The notes below the pieces were generated by a model. It was not told the DNA's origin. It ran no database searches and saw only the letters and a program-made list of their open reading frames with translations. A program made the translations under genes and the position numbers. A stretch of DNA of 64,000 bases from JACOMY01 sp046233115 (GTDB lineage Bacteria > Pseudomonadota > Alphaproteobacteria > Kiloniellales > JACOMY01), in assembly GCA_046233115.1 (NCBI GenBank), contig JBJXHM010000009.1, forward strand, positions 216,638 through 280,637. The letters are read 5' to 3'. The first letter of the stretch is position 1. Each line of letters starts with the position of its first letter. This document shows, piece by piece, positions 46,037-53,087 of the stretch.

Positions 46037-48313
46037 ATGTCCGGAGAAGCTCTCCGTGCCCATGCAGAAAAGTTTGTGGCCGCGGCAATCCGTCACCCGC
46101 AGTGCCGGGATGTCCGGATTGCGCGCGTAACCGACAGCGCCGCCTGTATCGAACTCGACCTTGATGTCGAGATGCCTTTGCACATGAAGGCGGACGGGGT
46201 CAGCGAGAACGGCGTGCGTCGCGTTGAAACTGCCGCTGTCAGGCTCGGCCCGTCATATCCGTGGTCCTCGCCGACCTTTTATCTTCGGGCGGATTTTCCC
46301 CGCGATCTACCGCATCTCCAGCCCGGCCCGCCGGATGCGCTGCCCCGGCCGTGCCTTGTCGATGGAAATCAGCGGGAGTACTTCTTCCAGTTCGGCCTTG
46401 TCGAAGCCGGCGCCTTTCACCTCGTGCACCAGCTCGTGCTCTGGCTCCAACGCGCCGCCGAGGGCGCGCTGATCGACTCGCAACAGGGATGGGAGCCGGC
46501 GCTGCGGCGCGACCTTTGCGACATGCTGGTCATCGACGCGGAAGGCTGCCGCGCGATGGTGGACCGCCAGGGCGGCCACCGCGTGCTTAAATCCAGCTAC
46601 TACCGGTCCGGTTCCGTGGATGCGCGCCCCTCGAACGGCGCAGCCGCCCTCATCGAGGCGAGCATGGACGCGGTGCCGCTCAAGCGTAGCGATAGCGAGC
46701 TGTTCACCGCCCGCAGGGTGGACGAAGCGGGCCTCGGCAACACCGTTTGCTGCGTCGTGTGGTCGGACAAGCTGCCGGACGGCAAGGCGTTCGTCGCCGG
46801 CTCCTACATGCCGGAAACCGTCACGAGCCTTGCCGCGCTTCGCGCCCGTGCGGCGGAACTGCGCTGCGACCGCGCGCTCGATGCGTTTTTCGCCAGCCTT
46901 GAGCGGTGCGTTGCCGGATATTTTCTTGAACGTCCCGTGCCGATCGCCATCGTCCTGTGCGCCCGGCGGCCCTTTCACCTGATCGGCTCGTCCTCTGACA
47001 TCGAGCTTGTGCCCTATGTTCTTGAGGTGCGCGCCGCGAAGGGCCGATCCTCGCTCTTTGCCGCCGGCGATGACGAACCCGTAGCCCCAGCCATGCAGAT
47101 TGACCAGACCAACCCCGTCCTGCTGCGCAGCGTTTCGGGCGCGCCAGCAACCGGCCCCGTGGCGATGCTGGGCTGCGGCAGCGTCGGCTCGAAGATGGCC
47201 CTGCACCTTGCCCGCTGCGGCATCGAGATCCCAGTGCTTTGCGACCGCGGCACATTGATGCCCCACAACATGGCGCGGCACGCGCTGGCGCGCTCTCCCC
47301 TTGCCGCCTCGAAGGCGTCCGAGCTCGCGCGGGAACTCGCTCATCTCGGTCAGTCGCCGCAGGTCCGCGAAGCCGACCTTGTCGCAGACCTTGGGATAAG
47401 GGAAGGGCGGCAGGCCGCGCTGCCGCGCCGTGCCGCCTTCGCCCTCAACACCACCGCCTCGCTTGGCGTCCGCGAAGCGCTGTCGGCTCTTTCGCCAAAG
47501 GAGGTGAAGCCCCGGCTTGCGGAAGCGGCGCTGTTCGGGCGCGGCCACGGCGGCTTCCTTCTGGTTGAGGGCGCCGACCACAATCCGACGCTGTCCGACC
47601 TGATCGCGGAGCTATACGCCACCATCGATTCCGCGCGTGTCCGCAGCTTGCTCTTTGATCCCGCATACGGGCTTGCCGAAATCCAGATCGGCCAAGGCTG
47701 CGGCTCCCTGACCATGCCCATGACAGACATGCGCCTGTCATCCATGACCGCCGGGCTGACCGAAGCGCTCACCGAAGTGATGGAGGCGCCGGGCGATGAC
47801 GGCCGAATCATCATCAGCGCGACAGGGGACGGCTCCCCGGACACGCGCTGGCACGCGCAACCGGTCGCGCCGTTCACGGTTATCCCCATCGAGCCGATGG
47901 AAGGCTGGACCCTGCGCATCGCGCCCCGTGTCCTGGGTCAGATTTACGCCGAGACCGGCCGCTACCCCAATGTCGAAACCGGCGGCGTCATGATCGGCAT
48001 GTGCAGCGCCCGGCTGAAAGCCGTCACGGTAGTCGATCTGCTGCCCGCGCCGCCGGACAGCGTGCGCGCGGCGGACTGTTTCGTTCTCGGCACGAGCGGG
48101 CTCAAAAACGAAATCCGCGCCCGGCATTGCGTCAGCGGCAGCACGCTTTTTGATGTCGGCACTTGGCATTCCCATCTCGCCGATCAGGGGTCTTCGCCCC
48201 TCGACCGGCAGACAGCCCGCGAACTTGCCGCCGAACGTCCGCCGCCTTCAGTCCTGCTGATCGTGACGCCGTGCCGCCTGTACGCCCTGATGCATCCGCC
48301 GGCGCAGACATGA
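46037..48313 (+). CDS. E2-E1-JAB triple fusion, bacterial ubiquitin-like conjugation/deconjugation enzyme
   Basis: A 758-residue fusion. Residues 1-150 are an E2-like domain with a candidate catalytic Cys106 in LPRPCLVDGNQREYFF, followed by LVHQLVLWLQRAAEG. Residues 370-600 are a ThiF/E1-type adenylation domain: nucleotide loop VAMLGCGSVGSKMALHLA, FALNTTASLGVREALSAL, and a second candidate catalytic Cys555 in GQGCGSLTMP. The C-terminal JAB/JAMM metalloprotease has Glu647 in VETGGVMIG, GTWHSHLADQGSS and Asp723. All main catalytic residues are present. The frame is open from 45701 but that part is a shadow. In CBASS these activities are split into Cap2 and Cap3; here one chain can attach and remove. 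Confidence 0.88.
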   Translation: MSGEALRAHAEKFVAAAIRHPQCRDVRIARVTDSAACIELDLDVEMPLHMKADGVSENGVRRVETAAVRLGPSYPWSSPTFYLRADFPRDLPHLQPGPPDALPRPCLVDGNQREYFFQFGLVEAGAFHLVHQLVLWLQRAAEGALIDSQQGWEPALRRDLCDMLVIDAEGCRAMVDRQGGHRVLKSSYYRSGSVDARPSNGAAALIEASMDAVPLKRSDSELFTARRVDEAGLGNTVCCVVWSDKLPDGKAFVAGSYMPETVTSLAALRARAAELRCDRALDAFFASLERCVAGYFLERPVPIAIVLCARRPFHLIGSSSDIELVPYVLEVRAAKGRSSLFAAGDDEPVAPAMQIDQTNPVLLRSVSGAPATGPVAMLGCGSVGSKMALHLARCGIEIPVLCDRGTLMPHNMARHALARSPLAASKASELARELAHLGQSPQVREADLVADLGIREGRQAALPRRAAFALNTTASLGVREALSALSPKEVKPRLAEAALFGRGHGGFLLVEGADHNPTLSDLIAELYATIDSARVRSLLFDPAYGLAEIQIGQGCGSLTMPMTDMRLSSMTAGLTEALTEVMEAPGDDGRIIISATGDGSPDTRWHAQPVAPFTVIPIEPMEGWTLRIAPRVLGQIYAETGRYPNVETGGVMIGMCSARLKAVTVVDLLPAPPDSVRAADCFVLGTSGLKNEIRARHCVSGSTLFDVGTWHSHLADQGSSPLDRQTARELAAERPPPSVLLIVTPCRLYALMHPPAQT

Positions 48314-48969
48314 GCAATCAGCCGCAGTCACTGAAGGCGCAAAACGCCTGGCTCATCCGCGCGGCCCTGGTACTGCATGCCGTTGCCTTCGCCTGGATTG
48401 CGTTCGAGCCGATCGTTCTGGCCCAGCTCACGCGCGCGGATGCGCTGGAGAAGATCAAGGCCGCGCTCGCGCCGGGCTCGCTCTCGCTCGCGATCATCGT
48501 GCTCGCCAAGCTGGTCCTGCTCGGGCTTGTCCCCGCGCGTCTGCGCGATCGACTCATCCATTGTCGCTGGCGCCATCCGTTGCCCGGCTCGCGCGCCTTC
48601 ACGAAGCTGGGACCTGCCGATGCCCGTGTCGATATCACGGCCCTGGAACGAACCTACGGCCCGTTGCCGGCAGCGCCGGGCGAGCAAGGCCGGCTCTTCT
48701 ATAGGATATACCGCGCGTATGCCAATGAAGTTGGCGTGCTCGATGCGCACAAATCCTATCTGGCCGCGCGCGACATCGGCATCGTCAATCTGATCCTGTT
48801 CGTTCTCCTGCCCGGATTCGCATGGTGGGCTACTGACAATGGGGCGCGCGTCGTGGTATACGCCGCGGCACTGTTCGCCTTCTATCTGATAATGGCGATT
48901 GCCGCGCAGATTTATGCCGGCCGGTTTGTCGAGAACGTGCTCGCTACCGCATCAAGCGACAACCGCTAA
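48310..48969 (+). CDS. Four-helix membrane protein, putative effector of the cassette
   Basis: A 219-residue protein coupled by ATGA overlap to the E2-E1-JAB gene. Helices lie near residues 16-36, 57-74, 157-175 and 181-202, as two hairpins separated by an 80-residue cytoplasmic region (LFYRIYRAYANEVGVLDAHKSYLAARD). No enzyme motif is seen. In defence systems with conjugation or nucleotide signalling, such proteins often damage the membrane when activated; that role is inference from context. Confidence 0.72.
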   Translation: MSNQPQSLKAQNAWLIRAALVLHAVAFAWIAFEPIVLAQLTRADALEKIKAALAPGSLSLAIIVLAKLVLLGLVPARLRDRLIHCRWRHPLPGSRAFTKLGPADARVDITALERTYGPLPAAPGEQGRLFYRIYRAYANEVGVLDAHKSYLAARDIGIVNLILFVLLPGFAWWATDNGARVVVYAAALFAFYLIMAIAAQIYAGRFVENVLATASSDNR

Positions 48970-49426
48970 CCCATCTATATTCCGGGCCGGCTCTTACCTT
49001 TTTCAGAATTCATAAAGGCGAATATGCGCGCGTCCGGCTGACGTCGGACCAGGCCCTACGTGCACCGCTGTGGCAACCGGCAAGGACGGCTGCACGGGGG
49101 CGTCCTCGGTCCCGCGCCCTCGAAGGGGCGCTCCTGCGGGGCCGCCGGGAACCCCGCTCCGCCGAACGCCGCTTCCCGCCGCCTCAAATGCGGCTCCTGG
49201 CAGGCTTCTCTTTCGGTTTGGCTCGGCCTTACGGCCGCACGGTATGATCACACCGCTTCCTCCAAACCAGGAAATCCGACCCGGAAAACTCTAGGTCACG
49301 GCGAGGACGTTTTGCGGAAGTACATCACGATATCGGTTGCTATCATTATTTGAGTCACTCTTGTAAAATTCATTCCTAACAGTAATGTGATATTATTGTT
49401 AAGGACGCCAATAGAGGAGATACGAC
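48970..49426. other. Intergenic region
   Basis: No convincing gene on either strand. The left and middle part is GC-rich with several short inverted segments; the last 100 bases are AT-rich and probably hold the promoter of the primase-like gene, ending in GAGGAGATACGAC before its ATG. Confidence 0.4.
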
Positions 49427-50197
49427 ATGTACTTTCTCAGTTTTGCCGATGTAAAAGCCGCTCATCCGATAGACCGCGTCGTTGAGCAGCTCGGCCTAGC
49501 AGTAAAGCGACACGGTAAACAGATTCGTGGCCCCTGTCCGAAATGCCAGCGTGGGGGAGACCGAGCACTCGTCGTTACTCCCTCAAAGGCTGCCTTCTAC
49601 TGCTTTGCTGGCGAGACAGGCGGTGACGTGATCTCGCTCGTCGCGCACGTCCAAGGCATCGGCATGAAGGAGGCGGCACACTGGATTGCCGGGACCGGTT
49701 CCCCTGAAAGGGGTGCCAGTTCCGGACACGTTCCCAACGAGAGAAAGGGGAACGAGGAGCGTCGTCTCCTCAAACCCCTCAACTATCTGGAGCCAGCCCA
49801 TGATGCCTTGAAGGGTCTGGGCATCGCGACCGAGACCCTGGAGCACTTCGGTGCTGGCTATGCGCCCAAGGGCATCATGCGAGGGCGTCTGGCGATCCCG
49901 ATCCATAACCTGAAGGGCCAGCTCGTTGCCTATTGCGGTCATATGGTGGGGGAGGGGCAGGAGCCGAAACTGATCTTTCCAAATGGCTTCGACCCCGCAG
50001 CGTACCTCTTCAACGCGCAGCGGATCGCGGAAGGGGAGCTCATCCTGACGCGCAGTGTTCTTTCGCCGATGAAGGCCTTCGAAGCCGGGATCGAAAACAC
50101 GATCGCCGTGCTGACAGAGGTCATCTCGGCCGATCAGCTAACCCTGATTGCCGATCTGATGCGCGCACGCCAGTGCGAGCGCATCGACCTACAATAG
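49427..50197 (+). CDS. CHC2 zinc-finger primase-like protein, reduced
   Basis: A 256-residue DnaG-related protein. The N-terminal zinc-finger region reads GPCPKCQRGG and then AAFYCFAGETGGDVISLV; three Cys are present, but the fourth ligand of the usual CFGCG is replaced (CFAGE). A linker with LGIATETLEHFGAGYAPKG follows. The C-terminal half resembles the Toprim start (GRLAIPIHNLKGQLVAYCG), but the catalytic Glu segment is changed to LTRSVLSPMKAFEAGI. It may bind DNA without priming, or be a decayed element primase. Good ribosome site. Confidence 0.75.
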   Translation: MYFLSFADVKAAHPIDRVVEQLGLAVKRHGKQIRGPCPKCQRGGDRALVVTPSKAAFYCFAGETGGDVISLVAHVQGIGMKEAAHWIAGTGSPERGASSGHVPNERKGNEERRLLKPLNYLEPAHDALKGLGIATETLEHFGAGYAPKGIMRGRLAIPIHNLKGQLVAYCGHMVGEGQEPKLIFPNGFDPAAYLFNAQRIAEGELILTRSVLSPMKAFEAGIENTIAVLTEVISADQLTLIADLMRARQCERIDLQ

Positions 50198-50219
50198 CCC
50201 GTTCGCGGGCTATTCCTTT
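50193..50219 (+). terminator. Rho-independent terminator of the primase-like gene
   Basis: AATAGCCCG-TTCG-CGGGCTATT followed by CCTTTTT, overlapping the stop codon. A strong nine-bp stem with UUCG loop. Confidence 0.85.
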
Positions 50220-50591
50220 TTGGCAACTGATGAGTGATCCGGAGCCATCCAGTGGTGGCTGTCGCAAAACAAATGTTGTGCGACCCTCAAAATATGGCTC
50301 TGTTGAGTCGTTCCCCTCGAAGTATTTGAGTATAGAAACGCCGCTAAGGCACTTTCCTTTGTATAGCTGTCAAGTATAATCATTCGTTATTTTTTAATCT
50401 ATCAAATTTTCCTGTATGAAATGAAAATTCTGATTAACTGCGAGATCACACTTGCACCATGTACTCCGCAAAGTGTCAAGTACCTTCCCCTTTATTGTTC
50501 AAGTATGCTGTCCGAGGTCGATCCTCTGCTCTCAGTCTCCCTTCGCATGGCGCGTCCGAATGGTTCGGCCGCGGCTGAAGGAGGGAGACCG
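50220..50591. other. Intergenic promoter region
   Basis: AT-rich, no gene. A TATAAT lies at 50375-50380. The short word TCAAGTA recurs three times (near 50370, 50476 and 50499), twice as TGTCAAGTA, and may be a regulator site for the DUF3768 gene. Confidence 0.35.
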
Positions 50592-50993
50592 ATGACAGAG
50601 CAGAAAGAGACTGATCCCAAAACGAAGACATCGGCGGCGCCGACGCAAGATCGTCCGGAGAGTGAATCCCAGGAGGAGCGCGTCCGGCGGCTCAATGACG
50701 AGCTGCGAAAAGGCATGTCGCGTGATGGCTCTATTGTCATTACCAGCGGCATTCAGGCCGGTGGTCTGGAGTTCGTCACCGAGGTGATGAAGGCGGTCGC
50801 CGCGTTCGATGACTTCGACGAGGACAACGATTCCTGGAACGAGCGCGACTTCGGTGCGCTCGATGTCCAAGGGGAACGCGTGTTCTTCAAAGTCGACTAC
50901 TACGACCGAGAGCTGATCGGCCACTCGCCGGACAAGTCCGACCCGGCCGTCACCAAACGTGTCCTCACGATCATGCTCGCCAGCGAGTACTGA
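50592..50993 (+). CDS. DUF3768-family protein
   Basis: A 133-residue protein. VRRLNDELRKG, IVITSGIQAGGLEFV, FDDFDEDNDSWNERDFGALDV, ERVFFKVDYYDREL and VTKRVLTIMLASEY match the DUF3768 pattern common on alphaproteobacterial plasmids and islands. Role unknown. ATG at 50592 is preceded by GGAGGGAGACCG. It has its own terminator. Confidence 0.8.
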   Translation: MTEQKETDPKTKTSAAPTQDRPESESQEERVRRLNDELRKGMSRDGSIVITSGIQAGGLEFVTEVMKAVAAFDDFDEDNDSWNERDFGALDVQGERVFFKVDYYDRELIGHSPDKSDPAVTKRVLTIMLASEY

Positions 50994-50998
50994 GCGCG

Positions 50999-51029
50999 AA
51001 ATCCCCCGCAGGGTCTGCGGGGGATTTTT
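50999..51029 (+). terminator. Rho-independent terminator after DUF3768 gene
   Basis: A 13-bp stem (AAATCCCCCGCAG and its complement) with a three-base loop, ending in TTTTT on the plus strand. It lies between convergent genes. Confidence 0.85.
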
Positions 51030-51055
51030 CACGATGAGGTGGCAGTGCGTCGGCT

Positions 51056-51283
51056 TCAGAAAAAGAGCGCCAGGAGGCCGGTGAAGACCGCGACCTGGCC
51101 GACGAAGAGCCCGGCGATCCACATGGTCTGGGTGCGCAGAGCGCGTTCGAGATCGGCACTGGTCACGAGGCTGTCCTTTGCCTCCTCTCGCGACAGCACA
51201 GACTTCGCCGCCTTGCGTGCGGTCTCTTCGTTGACGCCGGCTGCGAGCAGCGCGTCGTAGAGCTCGATGGTTGTGACTGTCAT
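51056..51283 (-). CDS. Small protein with C-terminal membrane anchor
   Basis: A 75-residue protein. A helical soluble part (TIELYDALLAAGVNEETARKAAKSVLSREEA) precedes a C-terminal helix MWIAGLFVGQVAVFTGLLALFF. This resembles short DUF1640-type coiled-coil membrane proteins. ATG at 51283 is used; a TTG at 51301 with GGAG upstream is an alternative start. Confidence 0.6.
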   Translation of the reverse strand: MTVTTIELYDALLAAGVNEETARKAAKSVLSREEAKDSLVTSADLERALRTQTMWIAGLFVGQVAVFTGLLALFF

Positions 51284-51331
51284 GGGGTTGGGTGATGGCA
51301 AGCGCTCCGGTGGTATGTCGCACGATGATGG

Positions 51332-51448
51332 TCAGAGCTCGATCACCGGCAGCCGTCGCTCCGGCGAGATCATCCGCGACAGGATCTCCTGCTCCTCCGG
51401 GGAAAGGGTCTGTGCGTGGACGATGATCTGTCGAAGCAGCTCGCTCAT
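51332..51448 (-). CDS. Very small protein
   Basis: A 38-residue frame: MSELLRQIIVHAQTLSPEEQ continuing EILSRMISPERRLPVIEL. It is amphipathic helical in the first part and resembles the N-terminal helix of small antitoxin or regulatory proteins. Same direction as the anchor protein downstream. No strong ribosome site. Confidence 0.4.
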   Translation of the reverse strand: MSELLRQIIVHAQTLSPEEQEILSRMISPERRLPVIEL

Positions 51449-51550
51449 GCTCTCAGTTTACCATGCCGCCCAAATTCTGCAATTTGATCAGACTATTAAG
51501 CTGCTCTCCTCCCCTACCGCGCTGGTCGATGTGGTACAATCAGAGCATCT

Positions 51551-52219
51551 ATGGAGACTGAACAGACCCAGCCGGAAGAAGCCGGAACGTCCCGGAACGA
51601 GACGGATGCCCGTCCATCGCTCTTCGACGACAAGGAGTGGATCACCGTCGATGAGGCGGTGGTCTATTTCCGCGAGCTTGGCCTTCCCCGCTCCCCGGAG
51701 GCTATCCGCGGCTACTGCCGCAGCGGCAAGCTGGAGGCCACGACCACCCAAGGGATCAAGGGCGAACAGCATGTGATCCGCCGCGAGAGCGCCCGGATCT
51801 ACATCGATGAGCGCAAGCAGGTGCTTGCTGCCATGTCACGGGACATCCCGGAAGAAGCCGGTACGACCCGGAAGCTGCCGGTTACTTCCGTCACGTCCCG
51901 GCATGAAACGGAAGATGCCGGAACGGCCCGTGATGCTGACGAGACCGCACTGAAGGAGAAGGAGGACGAGATCGCGAAGCTCCGCGAGGAAGTCACGAGC
52001 CTGAAGATCGACAAGTCTGCACGCGATCACATCGTGACCATGCTGCGAGATGAGCGCTCGCAGCTGATGCAGGAGGCAATGGAGAAGAGCCGCCGTGTCG
52101 GCGAACTCGAAACCCGCCTCCAGCTCGTCGCACCAGCGCAGCCGCATCGGGCTGCTGACGTGACGAGCAATCCAACAGGGGATAGCGCTGCCGGCGGCGC
52201 TGACATCGATGCTGTATAA
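51551..52219 (+). CDS. HTH plus coiled-coil protein
   Basis: A 222-residue protein. Residues 30-90 form a MerR/excisionase-like winged helix (WITVDEAVVYFRELGLPRSPEAIRGYCRSGKLEA). Residues 130-200 are a coiled coil (EKEDEIAKLREEVTSLKIDK). This layout is seen in plasmid partition or replication accessory proteins. TACAAT stands ten bases before the ATG without a ribosome site. The next gene starts eight bases after its stop. Confidence 0.65.
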   Translation: METEQTQPEEAGTSRNETDARPSLFDDKEWITVDEAVVYFRELGLPRSPEAIRGYCRSGKLEATTTQGIKGEQHVIRRESARIYIDERKQVLAAMSRDIPEEAGTTRKLPVTSVTSRHETEDAGTARDADETALKEKEDEIAKLREEVTSLKIDKSARDHIVTMLRDERSQLMQEAMEKSRRVGELETRLQLVAPAQPHRAADVTSNPTGDSAAGGADIDAV

Positions 52220-52226
52220 TCAAGCC

Positions 52227-52601
52227 ATGAACCGAGACCGCATCCCAGCCAACGAGCGCGACTTCAAGGGCGCCTTCATCCCCAAGGACATTTGGTGCAA
52301 CCGCGAACTCAGCGGCGACGAGAAGCTGATGTGGGGGGAGATCTTTTCGCTCGATAACGCGTTCGGCTGCGTGGCCAGCAACGAGCACTTCATGGAGATG
52401 TTCGGCTTCAACAACGCGCGCAAGCCGCAGCGGATCATCAAGACGCTGAAGGAGAAGGGCTACATCACGGTCGAGATCCGCAAGCAGGACGACAGCCGTG
52501 TCATCCGCATCACCGGCAAGTACCGCCATCTCGACAAGGATCACATGTCCGATCTCGCTGCCATGCGCGAGGACCTGATCCGCTCGAAGCGCATGCGGTG
52601 A
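52227..52601 (+). CDS. Winged-helix protein, possible replication initiator or regulator
   Basis: A 124-residue protein. FKGAFIPKDIWCNRELSGDEKLMWGEIFSLDN then CVASNEHFMEMFGFNNARKPQRIIKTLKEKGYITV is a helix-turn-helix of the type found in plasmid replication proteins. ATG at 52227 (a TATAAT ends seven bases before it) or 52209. It is followed after 10 bases by three evenly spaced palindromes, which it may bind. Confidence 0.65.
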   Translation: MNRDRIPANERDFKGAFIPKDIWCNRELSGDEKLMWGEIFSLDNAFGCVASNEHFMEMFGFNNARKPQRIIKTLKEKGYITVEIRKQDDSRVIRITGKYRHLDKDHMSDLAAMREDLIRSKRMR

Positions 52602-52611
52602 CCGACACGCT

Positions 52612-52672
52612 GGCGACAAATATGTCGCCAGCTGACGACAGTCTTGTCGCGACGTGACGACAAATTTGTCGT
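52612..52672. repeat. Three CGACA-N4-TGTCG palindromes at exact 22-bp spacing
   Basis: Centres lie at 52620.5, 52642.5 and 52664.5. The first extends to GGCGACA-AATA-TGTCGCC and the third to the perfect ACGACAAATTTGTCGT. Two helical turns separate them, so bound dimers would sit on one face. They behave like iterons or tandem operators beside the winged-helix gene and an AT-rich stretch. Confidence 0.75.
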
Positions 52673-53087
52673 TTATACATATTAGTATACATATTAGATT
52701 TCAAAATAGATTACAGAGTGTTATTTAAAATAAAAGTTATCAATAATAAATTTTATCGAATATCTTTCTCCTGGTAGATAAAATTGAGATTTTGGTAAAT
52801 TCTTGTGTGGAGGAGGGCAAAGTCGATTGTCAGTTAGTGGGAGACCTCACGGGGTTCTCGATATGGGAATCAGATCTGAAATCAGTGCTCCAATCAAATC
52901 GACGGTCTTCGATGCTGGAAGCATCAACGGCAATGAATGACCCATCGAGCATTTCTGACACCGTCGCCCGGTATCCAACCCGGTTCGGCGGGCGTTGTCG
53001 AGAATCGTGCGTGCTCATGTAGATAAGTCGAAAACCAATTCGCTGGGGTCGCGCCCCCCAGACCTCAGAAGGTTAAGAGAAAAAGGC
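52673..53087. other. AT-rich region next to the palindromes
   Basis: The first 130 bases are very AT-rich (runs such as TTATTTAAAATAAAAGTTATC), as in DNA-unwinding elements. The remainder (to 53087) has one 62-codon minus frame (53018-52830, starting MSTHDSRQRPPNR) without ribosome site or known family; I do not call it a gene. Confidence 0.5.

Noticed and set aside
52612..52672. CRISPR-like array
   Set aside because: The repeated unit is a short palindrome with 8-bp gaps, three copies only, and no cas genes are present.
52830..53018. 62-codon minus frame before the caspase gene
   Set aside because: No ribosome site, no known family; kept as non-coding.
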